DNA of 35,641 bases from Micrococcales bacterium. GTDB taxonomy: Bacteria; Actinomycetota; Actinomycetes; Actinomycetales; Cellulomonadaceae. This document shows positions 7,493 to 15,420 of this stretch, one piece after another. The translations under genes and the position numbers were made by a program. The stretch lies in NCBI GenBank assembly GCA_009777345.1, contig WRMB01000038.1, positions 1 to 35,641 on the forward strand. The letters run 5' to 3'. Every line of letters starts with the position of its first letter. The first letter of the stretch is position 1. The notes under the pieces were generated by a model. The model had not been told where the DNA came from and made no database searches. It saw only the letters and a list, made by a program, of their open reading frames with translations.

Positions 7493-8408
7493 GCGACGGC
7501 AGCTCGGCGGCGGTGGGCGGGTCGGCGCCAGGGCGGGTGACGGTGATCGCGGCGATCTGGGTGCAGCGGGCCAGGATCTGCCCGAGTGTCGCTTCTGGTG
7601 CGTTGCGCAGGGTGTCCCGGCGGTCTGCGCCGAGCAGGTCGGCCGACCACAGGCCGTCGACCAGGCCGGCCATGAAGGAGTCGCCCGCGCCGACCGTGTC
7701 GGCCACGGTCACCTGTGGCGTGGCCATGTGCACCTGGATCCCTGCGGCTGTGACGGCGAACGCCCCAGCCGCGCCCAGGGTCACCACGACCAGTCCCGGT
7801 CCGGTGCTCGCCCACCGGGTCGCGACGTCGGCCGGGTCGTCGTCGGGCAGCAGCCAGGCCAGGTCCTCGTCGGAGACCTTGACCACGTCGCACACGGCGA
7901 CCAGGCGTTCCACGGTGCGCCGTGCCGGGCCGACCGGGCCGACGATGCTGGGCCGCAGGTTCGGGTCGTAGGTGAGGGTGCTGGTGGCCCGGTGCTGGAG
8001 CAGCTCGCGTCCCACGGCGTCGGCCCCGGGGGGTAGCAGCGTGGCGATCGACCCGGTGTGCACCACCAGCGGCGGGGTGGGGCTGGGGGTGGGGTCGGGC
8101 AGGTCCCAGGCCAGGTCGAAGGCATAGGTGGCCGCACCGGTCGGGCCCAGCCGGGCCGTGGCGACCGACGTGCGGGCCGCACCGTCCGAACCGGCGACCA
8201 GACGGACGCCCGAGGCGGTCACGTGGTCACGGACCGCGGCCCCGTCAGCGTCGTCGCCGATCCAGGTCAGCAGGTCCACAGCCCGGCCCAACCGGGCCAG
8301 CCCGACCGCGACGTTGGCCGGTGACCCCCCAGGACGCCGGTCCGCCGTCCCGTCGGCGCGGACCACCACGTCCACCAGGGCCTCACCGATCACCAGGGCA
8401 CGGTCCAC
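7455..8408 (-). CDS. PfkB-family carbohydrate kinase
   Basis: A 317-residue ribokinase/PfkB-family sugar kinase. The N-terminal signature GGSPANVAVGLARLG (about 27-41) and the C-terminal ATP/anion-hole motif DTVGAGDSFMAGL (237-249), with catalytic D243, are intact. It resembles fructokinases and other ketose kinases, but the substrate cannot be fixed from sequence. The GTG start lies 3 bp after the xseB stop, so it is probably the last gene of an xseA-xseB-kinase unit. The last 12 residues (RQFDTFVADSRV) are encoded by one arm of the long palindrome and the stop codon sits at its centre, so that tail was probably added with the element. Confidence 0.88.
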   Translation of the reverse strand: MDRALVIGEALVDVVVRADGTADRRPGGSPANVAVGLARLGRAVDLLTWIGDDADGAAVRDHVTASGVRLVAGSDGAARTSVATARLGPTGAATYAFDLAWDLPDPTPSPTPPLVVHTGSIATLLPPGADAVGRELLQHRATSTLTYDPNLRPSIVGPVGPARRTVERLVAVCDVVKVSDEDLAWLLPDDDPADVATRWASTGPGLVVVTLGAAGAFAVTAAGIQVHMATPQVTVADTVGAGDSFMAGLVDGLWSADLLGADRRDTLRNAPEATLGQILARCTQIAAITVTRPGADPPTAAELPSRQFDTFVADSRV

Positions 8409-8411
8409 GGC

Positions 8412-8648
8412 TCACTCCGCGGCGAGGTCGTCTCGTCGCTGGGGAGTTCTGTCTGACCGGGCGGCGGTCAGGCGATCGCGGGCCCCGTCCAGCCACTGCT
8501 GGCACCGGTCGGCCAGGGCCTCACCGCGCTCCCACAGGGCCAGGGCCTCCTCCAGGGTGCCCGCCCCGGACTCCAGCTGGGCCACTACCGTGACCAGCTC
8601 GTCCCGCGCCTGCTCGTACCCCAGCTGGTCTACCGGTGTCTTGTCCAC
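8412..8648 (-). CDS. xseB: Exodeoxyribonuclease VII small subunit
   Basis: A 78-residue protein from a GTG at 8648, matching the usual 75-80 residues of XseB. The core [36 protein letters not shown] is the family's helical hairpin. It binds the C-terminal helices of XseA to form exonuclease VII, which degrades single-stranded DNA into short oligonucleotides. The 28 extra residues available upstream lack family resemblance, so the shorter start is preferred. It lies between xseA (128 bp upstream) and the kinase gene (3 bp downstream). Confidence 0.9.
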   Translation of the reverse strand: MDKTPVDQLGYEQARDELVTVVAQLESGAGTLEEALALWERGEALADRCQQWLDGARDRLTAARSDRTPQRRDDLAAE

Positions 8649-8776
8649 GCCGCCCAGTCTTCCAGACAGCCTGCCCGCCGACGGGTAGGTACGGGCTTCC
8701 ACGATATGGCAGGGTCCGCAGACCCGGCCCACTCCCGGAAACCCTGCCCAGGCCGGCTCTGCTCAGGCAGTGCCGG

Positions 8777-10015
8777 TCAGCGGCCCCGGGGCTTGCGGGT
8801 GACCTCGGCGGCGACCTGGCCTTCGGCCAGGCGGATGTCCAGGCGGTCGCCGACGCGGACCTGGGTGCGGCGGCGCAGCACGGTCCCGTCGGCCAGGCGC
8901 ACGACCGCGTAGCCGCGGTCCAGGGTGGCCTGGGGCGACAGGGCGCGCAGGGCCGTGGTCAGGCGGGACAGGTGGGTCGACGCTTCGGTGAGACGACGGT
9001 CCACCGCCTGGTCGGCGCGGGTCCGCATCGCCGTCAGGGCCTGGGTGTGCGGGTCGAGCAGGGCCTCGGGACGGACCAGCACCGGGCGGCTGCGCAGCAG
9101 GTCCAGCCGCTGGCGCTCGTGGTCCAGGCGGGCGTCGACGGCCCGGTGCAGCCGGGTGCGGGCCTGGACCAGCCCGGCGCGTTCGGCGGTGGCGTCCGGG
9201 ACGACGCGGCGGCCCGCGTCGGTCGGCGTCGAGGCACGCACATCGGCCACCAGGTCCAGCAACGGGGCGTCCATCTCGTGGCCGATCGCGCTGACCAGCG
9301 GGGTGCGGCAGGCCGCCGCGGCCCGCACCAGGGTCTCGTTGCTGAAGGGCAGCAGGTCCTCGAACGACCCGCCGCCGCGGGCCACCACCAGCACGTCCAC
9401 CTGGGGGTCCGCGTCCAGCTCGGTCAGGGCCGCCACCACGTCGGGCACCGCGTGCGTGCCCTGCACGGCGACCCGGTGGATCTTGAACCGCACGGCTGGC
9501 CAGCGGGCCCGGGCGTTGGTCACCACGTCGTGCTCCGCGTCGCCCTGCTGGGCGCAGACCAGCCCGACCAGGCGGGGCCAGAACGGCAGCGGCTGCTTGC
9601 GGTCGGCATCGAACAGCCCCTCCGCGCCCAGGATGCCCTTGAGGTGCTCGATCCGGGCCAGCAGCTGGCCCAGCCCGACCAGCTCGGCCCGGTCGCCGAC
9701 GAACGTCAGCTCGCCGCGCCTGGCGTAGAACTGGGGCCGGACGTGCACCACCAGCCGCGACCCGTCGTGCAGTTCCAGCCCCTCCAGCGCCGAGGCATCC
9801 ACGGTGACCTTCAGGGACAGGTCTACGTCGGTGTCGCGCAGGGTGCAGAAGACCCGCTGGTTCACCCGGCGCAGGTTGAGCACCTGGCCTTCGACCCACA
9901 CCCACGGCATCTTCGCGACATAGTCGGCGACCTTCGGCGCCAGGTGCCGCACCGGCCAGGGACGTTGCGGCGTGGTCTCGCCCGCCGTGCGGGGCAGCGG
10001 TCGGGCGTCGGTCAT
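8777..10015 (-). CDS. xseA: Exodeoxyribonuclease VII large subunit
   Basis: The 412-residue catalytic subunit of exonuclease VII. It has an N-terminal OB-fold (about 25-115: VWVEGQVLNLRR... FVGDRAEL), then the catalytic domain with the conserved block VARGGGSFEDLLPFSNE and SAIGHEMDAPLLDLVADVRASTPTDA, and a long helical C-terminus that binds XseB. The last part (LDRGYAVVRLADGTVL... GDRLDIRLAEGQV) is the family's C-terminal segment. ATG 10015 is chosen because upstream sequence is the ispH promoter region. The gene diverges from ispH across 123 bp, an arrangement common in actinobacteria. Confidence 0.95.
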   Translation of the reverse strand: MTDARPLPRTAGETTPQRPWPVRHLAPKVADYVAKMPWVWVEGQVLNLRRVNQRVFCTLRDTDVDLSLKVTVDASALEGLELHDGSRLVVHVRPQFYARRGELTFVGDRAELVGLGQLLARIEHLKGILGAEGLFDADRKQPLPFWPRLVGLVCAQQGDAEHDVVTNARARWPAVRFKIHRVAVQGTHAVPDVVAALTELDADPQVDVLVVARGGGSFEDLLPFSNETLVRAAAACRTPLVSAIGHEMDAPLLDLVADVRASTPTDAGRRVVPDATAERAGLVQARTRLHRAVDARLDHERQRLDLLRSRPVLVRPEALLDPHTQALTAMRTRADQAVDRRLTEASTHLSRLTTALRALSPQATLDRGYAVVRLADGTVLRRRTQVRVGDRLDIRLAEGQVAAEVTRKPRGR

Positions 10016-10138
10016 GCCTCTGACTGTGCCACACCCGACAGAGGTGTCGGCTGGCCGTACCGGATCGGACCGAAATTTGTCCCAACCCCACAGGTGACGG
10101 TTGGGGCAGACAAGGCCACCGGTCCGTAGACTGGTGCT

Positions 10139-11119
10139 GTGAGGGAGAGCGCCAAACGGGTGCTGGTGGCGGCGCCGCGCGGGTACTGCGCGGGCGTGGA
10201 CCGGGCTGTCGTCGCCGTGGAGCGGGCCCTGGAGCTGTACGGACCGCCGGTGTACGTGCGCAAGGAGATCGTGCACAACCGGCACGTCGTCACGACGCTG
10301 GCCGCCCGGGGCGCGGTGTTCGTCGACGAGGTGGACGACGTGCCGCCCGGTGCCCGGGTGGTGTTCTCCGCCCACGGGGTATCCCCGGCGGTCCGCGCGC
10401 AGGCCGCGGCCCGGGACCTGCGCACCATCGACGCGACGTGCCCGCTGGTCACCAAGGTGCACAAGGAGGCGGTGCGCTTCGCCGACCAGGGCCTGGACAT
10501 CCTGCTCATCGGGCACCCAGGCCACGAGGAGGTCGAGGGCACCCAGGGTGAGGCGCCCGACCACGTACAGGTCGTGCCCTCGCCGGACGTGGTGGACCAG
10601 GTGCGGGTGCGCGACCCGGACAAGGTGATCTGGATCTCCCAGACCACGCTGTCGGTGGACGAGACCACCGAGACGGTGCGCCGCCTGCGCGAGCGTTTCC
10701 CGAACCTGGCCGACCCGCCGTCGGACGATATCTGCTACGCCACCCAGAACCGTCAGGTCGCGGTCAAGGCGATGGCCCCGCGGTGCGACGTGGTCGTCGT
10801 CGTCGGCTCGGCCAACTCGTCGAACTCGGTGCGCCTGGTCGAGGTGGCCCGTGAGGCCGGGGCCCGCGCCTACCGGGTAGACACCGCGGCGGAAGTGGAC
10901 CCGGCCTGGCTGGACGGCGCCACGACCGTCGGCGTCACCTCCGGGGCGTCCGTCCCCGACGTCCTGGTCAGCGAGCTGCTCGAGGTCCTGGCCGGGCACG
11001 GGTACACCGCCGTCGAAGAGGTCCGCACCACCACCGAGTCACTGCGCTTCGCCCTGCCCCACGAGCTGCGCGACAGTCGGCTGTCCGACAGCGGGCGCGA
11101 CACCTGCCCGGAGCCCTGA
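10139..11119 (+). CDS. ispH: 4-hydroxy-3-methylbut-2-enyl diphosphate reductase
   Basis: The 326-residue iron-sulfur enzyme of the last MEP-pathway step, reducing HMBPP to IPP and DMAPP. The three cluster cysteines are C17 ([12 protein letters not shown]), C101 ([13 protein letters not shown]) and C199 ([11 protein letters not shown]). The catalytic motif TSGAS is present ([11 protein letters not shown]). The start is GTG at 10139, with the family motif beginning seven codons later. The C-terminal 30 residues beyond the core are variable. It is transcribed away from xseA. Confidence 0.96.
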   Translation: MRESAKRVLVAAPRGYCAGVDRAVVAVERALELYGPPVYVRKEIVHNRHVVTTLAARGAVFVDEVDDVPPGARVVFSAHGVSPAVRAQAAARDLRTIDATCPLVTKVHKEAVRFADQGLDILLIGHPGHEEVEGTQGEAPDHVQVVPSPDVVDQVRVRDPDKVIWISQTTLSVDETTETVRRLRERFPNLADPPSDDICYATQNRQVAVKAMAPRCDVVVVVGSANSSNSVRLVEVAREAGARAYRVDTAAEVDPAWLDGATTVGVTSGASVPDVLVSELLEVLAGHGYTAVEEVRTTTESLRFALPHELRDSRLSDSGRDTCPEP

Positions 11120-11240
11120 CTCCGCTCCTGGTACCGGTCTGATCGACGGTGTTCTTCGAGCGGTGCGGCGTAGGACCGGACCGTTCCTCAGATCTCCACG
11201 GACGCGACCGGATCATGGCATGGCATGGCAGGATGGTTTC

Positions 11241-11744
11241 ATGACACGACACCTGACGGTCAGAGCACTTCCCGTTCTCGCCGCTGCCGTCCTGGCCGCC
11301 ACCCTCGCCGGGTGCACCGCCGACCCGGCCCAGACCCAGGCCACGGCCGGGGCCCCGCAGACGCAGCCGGGCGGTGCACCAGAGACCAGCAGCCCGTCGA
11401 CCGTCTCGGCGGAGTCTGTCGCAGGGTCCTACGAGTACTTCGACTCTGTTCTCAGCGACGGAACCTACTACTCGGACTACCTTGCGAGCCTCCCCGAGGG
11501 TGAGGAAGGCGACATGCCGATTACCCCGGTCATTACCCTCGGGGCCGATATGACGGTCCGGCTCGAATGGGCTGACGGTTCCGGCAGCGCCGACGGCACG
11601 TGGAAGATCGTCGACGACGGCTTCAGGATGCATGCGGACACACTGACCGGCGCGTTTGTTGTCGATGGCGATCGACTGATCATCGACACCGACGACGAGT
11701 TCGTGCCGGGTGCCCGCACCATCTACCAGCGGGTCGCAGGCTGA
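11241..11744 (+). CDS. Lipoprotein, paralogue 1 of a pair
   Basis: A 167-residue secreted lipoprotein with signal peptide and lipobox LAGC (Cys25), then a Thr/Gln/Pro-rich linker and a small domain of about 110 residues (VAGSYEYFDSVLSDGTYYSDY ... IYQRV). The domain looks like the small beta-barrel type of many actinobacterial lipoproteins, with no catalytic motif. ATG 11241 follows AGGA at a good distance. The 5' part is almost identical in DNA to the gene at 12461, while the mature domains have diverged. Function unknown. Confidence 0.75.
   Translation: MTRHLTVRALPVLAAAVLAATLAGCTADPAQTQATAGAPQTQPGGAPETSSPSTVSAESVAGSYEYFDSVLSDGTYYSDYLASLPEGEEGDMPITPVITLGADMTVRLEWADGSGSADGTWKIVDDGFRMHADTLTGAFVVDGDRLIIDTDDEFVPGARTIYQRVAG
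11261..11367 (+). repeat. Near-identical signal-peptide segment, copy 1
   Basis: Bases 11261-11367 and 12481-12587 are near-identical (for example CAGAGCACTTCCCGTTCTCG in both). They cover the signal peptide, lipobox and start of the linker of two lipoprotein genes. Downstream domains are much less similar, which suggests recent conversion of only the 5' segment. Confidence 0.7.
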
Positions 11745-11861
11745 TCGGTCGTCGGACCGGCCTCGCGACCGCTGAGCTGCGGCACGGCCTCCGACTGCGG
11801 CGGGCCGATCGTCCCCGACAGGACGCCCTGGAGGGTGTCTCGACGGCGATAGAGTGGTGCC

Positions 11862-12332
11862 ATGCTGATCGTCACGACCAACGAGATCGCCGGATATCAG
11901 ATCGAGAGCGTTCTCGGTGAGGTCATGGGCCTGACCGTGCGGTCCCAGCACATCGGCGCCAACATCATGGCTGGGTTCAAGTCGATCGGGGGCGGCGAGA
12001 TCTCCGAGTACACCAGGCTGGTCTACGACTCGCGTAACCAGGTCATGGAGCGCATGTGGCAGGAGGCCCAGCGGCGAGGTGCGAACGCCGTCATAGCGAT
12101 GAGGTTCGACAACGGTGACATCGCCAGCAATTTCACCGAGGTGTGCGCCTACGGGACGGCTGTCGTGGTGCGGCCCATCGCCACGCTGGAAGAGGGCGGC
12201 ACGCCCCAGTCCGTCGCCCATGCCCAGCAGCCCCAGCAGCCCGGACCCCAGGACTCTTCCCAGCGGTACCCGGCTGGTCCGCAGCAGTATTCTCCCGGTC
12301 CTCCGCAGCACGGCGGTCCGCGGCAGTACTGA
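11862..12332 (+). CDS. YbjQ/UPF0145 family protein with Pro/Gln-rich tail
   Basis: A 156-residue cytoplasmic protein. Residues 1-107 match the UPF0145/YbjQ family (VTTNEIAGYQIESVLGEVMGLTVRS, ARGANAVIAMRFDN-like block, CAYGTAVVV), which forms pentameric beta-barrel rings and is sometimes called a heavy-metal-binding domain; its cellular role is not settled. Residues 115-156 are a low-complexity Gln/Pro/Gly tail. It sits between two lipoprotein paralogues on the same strand, with about 120 bp on either side. Confidence 0.85.
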   Translation: MLIVTTNEIAGYQIESVLGEVMGLTVRSQHIGANIMAGFKSIGGGEISEYTRLVYDSRNQVMERMWQEAQRRGANAVIAMRFDNGDIASNFTEVCAYGTAVVVRPIATLEEGGTPQSVAHAQQPQQPGPQDSSQRYPAGPQQYSPGPPQHGGPRQY

Positions 12333-12460
12333 TCCTCGGCGGTGCCATCGATAGCTGACCGCGGCGAGACCGGCGCGCGGGACCGGATCCTCACCGGATC
12401 TTCACGGATCGGTGCGCCAGAACGGTCCTGACCAGGGTGATGGCCATGGAAGATGGTCCT

Positions 12461-13003
12461 GTGACGCGATACCTGACGACCAGAGCACTTCCCGTTCTCG
12501 CCGCTGCCGTCCTGGCTGCCACCCTCGCTGGGTGCAGCGACGACTCGGCCCAGACCCAGGCCACGACCGGATCCCCGCAGACGCAGACGAGCGACCCAGC
12601 AGCGCCGCAGAGCACTCCCAGCGGCTCGTCGGCTGCCGTCTCCGTCGAGTCTCTCGTCGGGACCTACGACTATTCTGACAGCATTCTCGCCGACGGGACC
12701 ACCTACTCGGAATACTGGGACAACCTGACCGACGAGCAGAAGAGCCAGATGGGCGACGCCGGGATCACCCCCACTCTGACCCTCAATGCCGACATGACAG
12801 CCAAGGCCGAGACGGGTGGTCTCGTCGAGAGCGGCACCTGGGAAATCAACGGCAGCAGCATCAGGCTGAACATTCCTGGCTACTCCTATTTCGACGACGC
12901 CACCGCTGACGTCGACGGCGGCAAGCTGATCTTCGAGACCGATCTGAAAATCTTCGGCGGGACCTATGCCATGTCGGGTACGCGCGACGTCTACCAACGC
13001 TGA
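12461..13003 (+). CDS. Lipoprotein, paralogue 2 of a pair
   Basis: A 180-residue lipoprotein with lipobox LAGC (Cys25) and a Ser/Thr/Gln linker to about residue 60. The mature domain begins VESLVGTYDYSDSILADGTTYSEYW and ends GTRDVYQR, matching the layout of the paralogue at 11241 (VAGSYEYFDSVLSDGTYYSDY ... IYQRV). The GTG at 12461 aligns with the paralogue's ATG and is preceded by GGAAG; an upstream ATG at 12446 is less likely. Function unknown; probably envelope-anchored. Confidence 0.72.
   Translation: MTRYLTTRALPVLAAAVLAATLAGCSDDSAQTQATTGSPQTQTSDPAAPQSTPSGSSAAVSVESLVGTYDYSDSILADGTTYSEYWDNLTDEQKSQMGDAGITPTLTLNADMTAKAETGGLVESGTWEINGSSIRLNIPGYSYFDDATADVDGGKLIFETDLKIFGGTYAMSGTRDVYQR
12481..12587 (+). 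repeat. Near-identical signal-peptide segment, copy 2
   Basis: Direct-repeat partner of 11261-11367, covering the signal peptide and lipobox of the second lipoprotein. Together the two copies could recombine and delete the intervening YbjQ-family gene. Confidence 0.7.
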
Positions 13004-13016
13004 TCGCTCACTGGTC

Positions 13017-13892
13017 ATGGCCACGGTGATCGACGGGGACCGGACGCTGCCCCCGGGGTACCCCCACACGCACGCGTCGGAAGAGGCCAGGCGGATCGCC
13101 GAACAGGGCTTGGTGCTGCGGGCGCAGGTCGGTTCTGGGGTGCACGGCACCAGCATCGGCGGGCAGGACGACCGGGACGAGATGGGCATCTGCCTGGAAC
13201 CGCCCGCCTTCGTCACCGGACTGGCCCGGGTTCCGGCCGGGACGGACAGCGACCGGACGGTGCCCTTCGAACAGTACGAGCGGCATACTGCGTGGGACCG
13301 GACCGGTGGCACCGCGAACCGGTCGGGGGCGGGAGACCTGGACGTTATCGTCTACTCGGCCCGCAAATGGGCCCGATTGGCGCTGGACGGCAACCCGACG
13401 GTGCTGCTGTTGCTGTTCGTGCCGGACGCCGAGGTGGTGTTCCGCGACGCGGCCGGTGCCGAGCTGGTGGACCACGCGGACCGGTTCGTCTCGGCGCAGG
13501 CCGCTCACCGGTTCCTGGGCTACCTCCGTTCCCAGCAGGCGGCGATGACGGGTCAGGTCGGTGCCCACACCAACCGGCCCGAGCTGGTGGCCCTCCACGG
13601 GTACGACACCAAGTACGCCATGCACGCCCTGCGCCTGGGCGTCCAGGGCATCGAGCTGCTCACCACCGGCCGGATCACGCTGCCCGTGCCCGAACCGGAC
13701 CGCACCTACCTGCGGTCGGTCCGCCACGGCGAGGTCCCGCTGGACGAGGTCCTGTCCCGCCTCGCCGACGCCGAGCACCAGCTGTCCACCCTGACCAGCA
13801 CCACGACCGTCCCCGCCGAACCCGACCGCGCCTGGGTGGACGGCTGGCTGCACCGCAGCCACCTCGCCTACTGGGACCGCCTCGCCACCTGA
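13017..13892 (+). CDS. Predicted nucleotidyltransferase (COG3541-like)
   Basis: A 291-residue protein of the polymerase-beta-like nucleotidyltransferase superfamily. The glycine-serine signature is QVGSGVHGTSI (37-47), followed by the acidic metal-binding block DDRDEMGI (51-58) and LDVIVYSARKWARLALDGNPTVLLLLF, all typical of the COG3541 group. The helical C-terminal half includes HGYDTKYAMHALRLG. Substrate unknown; proteins of this group often occur in phage or accessory regions. ATG 13017 lies 13 bp after the lipoprotein stop, with no clear Shine-Dalgarno sequence, so the start is uncertain. Confidence 0.75.
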   Translation: MATVIDGDRTLPPGYPHTHASEEARRIAEQGLVLRAQVGSGVHGTSIGGQDDRDEMGICLEPPAFVTGLARVPAGTDSDRTVPFEQYERHTAWDRTGGTANRSGAGDLDVIVYSARKWARLALDGNPTVLLLLFVPDAEVVFRDAAGAELVDHADRFVSAQAAHRFLGYLRSQQAAMTGQVGAHTNRPELVALHGYDTKYAMHALRLGVQGIELLTTGRITLPVPEPDRTYLRSVRHGEVPLDEVLSRLADAEHQLSTLTSTTTVPAEPDRAWVDGWLHRSHLAYWDRLAT

Positions 13893-13908
13893 GCCGGGTG
13901 TCGACCTC

Positions 13909-14391
13909 TCAGCGGCCCGGCCACCCCGGGCCCGGACGGTGCAGGGGACGGAGCCGCAGGACGGGGATGCCCCGCCACGGGTCGAGCGCGGTCAGGTCGG
14001 CGTCGTCGGTGACGACCAGGGCGGCGTTCACGGCCAGCGCCAGGTCCATGACCAGGTTGTGCTTGGGGTCGGGCAGGTCGAACACCTGCCGGGCGGGTTT
14101 GACCACGGCGCCACCGGAGGCTTCGACGACGTCCAGCACAGCATCGAGGGTGGCCTGCGTGTGCGCGGTGCCGACGCCCAGACGACGCAGCGTGCGCTCG
14201 ACGGTGGTGAGGATGTGCGGTGAGGTCATGAGCCGCAGACCGGCCGCGTCGAAGGCGATCGACAGGCAGTCGGCGTCCGGGTTGGTCCCGGCCTGCAGGA
14301 CCCCCGCCAGGTAGGCCCAGTCGGTGTCCGGGCCGACGATAGCGTTGACGTACACATCGGTGTCGAAGACGACCGTGGGGCGTTCACCCAT
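13909..14391 (-). CDS. PIN-domain ribonuclease toxin
   Basis: A 160-residue PIN-fold protein of the COG1569-like toxin type. Acidic positions of the Mg site are visible: D10/D12 (VVFDTDVYVNA), E65 (SPHILTTVERTL) and the C-terminal DLPDPKHNLVMDLALAV and VVTDDADLTAL blocks. Such proteins cleave RNA and are held inactive by a cognate antitoxin. The ATG overlaps the antitoxin gene by 8 bp (GATGGGTGA), so the two are translationally coupled in antitoxin-toxin order. It is convergent with the nucleotidyltransferase gene, 16 bp away. Confidence 0.85.
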   Translation of the reverse strand: MGERPTVVFDTDVYVNAIVGPDTDWAYLAGVLQAGTNPDADCLSIAFDAAGLRLMTSPHILTTVERTLRRLGVGTAHTQATLDAVLDVVEASGGAVVKPARQVFDLPDPKHNLVMDLALAVNAALVVTDDADLTALDPWRGIPVLRLRPLHRPGPGWPGR

Positions 14392-14632
14392 CGTCGAGCA
14401 CCTGGCGCACCGTGCGGGCGACCCTGTCCCGGTCGACCACCCGTCCGAACAGGTCGGCGCGGACGTCCGCCTGGAGGTCACGCATCCGCTGGGCGAACAG
14501 GTCGTGACGCATCCGACGCATCGCCTCGCGCAGGAACACGTTGTGGTCACCGCCGCCGAACCGTGCCACCAGCTCGTCCAGCACCGGCCGGTCCTCGTCG
14601 GCCACGGCGAACTCGACCGGCGTCGTGGCCAT
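14384..14632 (-). CDS. Antitoxin partner of PIN toxin
   Basis: An 82-residue, charged, largely helical protein directly upstream of and overlapping the PIN gene. The N-terminus has a short strand (TPVEFAVADED) and then helices (VLDELVARFGGGDHNVFLREAMRRMR), compatible with a ribbon-helix-helix DNA-binding fold; the basic-acidic C-terminus probably wraps the toxin. ATG 14632 is preferred since GGAGG (14638-14642) lies five bases upstream. Identification rests on operon position and size rather than a recognised family. Confidence 0.7.
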   Translation of the reverse strand: MATTPVEFAVADEDRPVLDELVARFGGGDHNVFLREAMRRMRHDLFAQRMRDLQADVRADLFGRVVDRDRVARTVRQVLDDG

Positions 14633-14696
14633 CATCACCTCCGTGCGTACAGCGCATTCACAAGGTACCCTCTCGGCCCGGTCCGAGCTGAGGCAC

Positions 14697-14768
14697 CTAT
14701 CGGAAGACGCCCATCTGGGCCATCAGGCGCTCGACAGCGGGGGCGCCGGGTTCGGGGATATCAGTCAT
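14697..14768 (-). CDS. Small 23-residue ORF coupled to HTH-nucleotidyltransferase
   Basis: An ATG at 14768 overlaps the stop region of the upstream gene (ATGACTGA) and opens a 23-codon frame (MTDIPEPGAPAVERLMAQMG and three more) ending TAG at 14697. The coupling geometry is that of real operon genes. The peptide may be the start of a lost partner, since such nucleotidyltransferases often pair with HEPN proteins. It could equally be chance. Confidence 0.3.
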   Translation of the reverse strand: MTDIPEPGAPAVERLMAQMGVFR

Positions 14769-15342
14769 CGGCGGGTTCCAGGGTCAGGTGGGGCTTGGAC
14801 AGCACGTCGACGACGAAGCCGTCGGTCGCGTCGTACCAGCGTTGTGTGGGCACGACGACAACGTTGACCTCGCGGCCGATGCGTTCGGCAGCGGTGATGG
14901 CCCGGTCGATGGCGGCCATGCGGGAGACGGCGCCGACCACCAGGACGTCCACGTCGCCGGGAAACCCGCCTGGCTGGCCTGTGATCCGAGCCGCCCAGGA
15001 GCCGAAGAGGATCAGTTGTTCGACACCGTCCAGACCGGCGAACGCTTCGCGCACCGCCCAGGCGGGACCGTAGGTGGCTGCGACGATCTGGGTGAGTGGT
15101 TCCCGCAGCGGGTAGGCCGGGTTCACGGTGACCAGCCGAGCGGGACCGACCTTGCGCGACGTGACCACGCCAGCGGTCTCGAGCCGTGTCACCTCTCGCT
15201 GGACCGTGGTCAGCGGGGCGTCGGCGAGAGACGCGATATCGGTGAGAGGGCGCTCGGCGGCGTCCAGCAGGATCGCCGCCAGGATGCGGCCCTGTGCGTC
15301 GGACCGGAAGAACGGTGCCACCGCCGGAGGTAAGCTTCTCAT
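14761..15342 (-). CDS. Winged-helix / nucleotidyltransferase fusion
   Basis: A 193-residue protein combining an ArsR-like winged helix (residues 10-75: RILAAILLDAAERPLTDIA ... TTVQREVTRLETAGVVTSRKVG) with a minimal nucleotidyltransferase domain (about 85-190). The NTase signature is ILFGSWAARITG (G114, S115) with D130 and D132 in GDVDVLVVG. Such fusions occur as antitoxin-like or stand-alone regulators that may adenylylate a partner. The ATG at 15342 abuts a 24-bp near-perfect palindrome, which suggests that the winged helix represses its own gene. No intact HEPN or MenT-type partner is visible downstream, only a short coupled ORF. Confidence 0.8.
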   Translation of the reverse strand: MRSLPPAVAPFFRSDAQGRILAAILLDAAERPLTDIASLADAPLTTVQREVTRLETAGVVTSRKVGPARLVTVNPAYPLREPLTQIVAATYGPAWAVREAFAGLDGVEQLILFGSWAARITGQPGGFPGDVDVLVVGAVSRMAAIDRAITAAERIGREVNVVVVPTQRWYDATDGFVVDVLSKPHLTLEPADD

Positions 15343-15365
15343 AGATGGATGCTAGCAACCATCTA
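15342..15365. promoter_or_regulatory. 24-bp palindromic operator at start of HTH-NTase gene
   Basis: The half-sites TAGATGGATGCT and AGCAACCATCTA match as inverted repeats at 11 of 12 positions, with no spacer. The element touches the start codon of the winged-helix fusion gene, so a bound dimer would block transcription or initiation. Autorepression by the encoded winged helix is the natural inference. Confidence 0.6.
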
Positions 15366-15420
15366 ACAGAAACAACATCGGCGCGGGGACATCCCGCGTG
15401 CATCGAGCCGGAGCGTGCGT

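Noticed and set aside
8696..8776. Terminator between xseA and xseB
   Set aside because: GGCAGGGT and ACCCTGCC can pair but with a 25-base loop; the genes are otherwise organised as one transcription unit, so the evidence is too weak.
10016..10999. A longer XseA reaching back through ispH
   Set aside because: The upstream extension is antisense to ispH; the XseA OB-fold begins right after the ATG at 10015.
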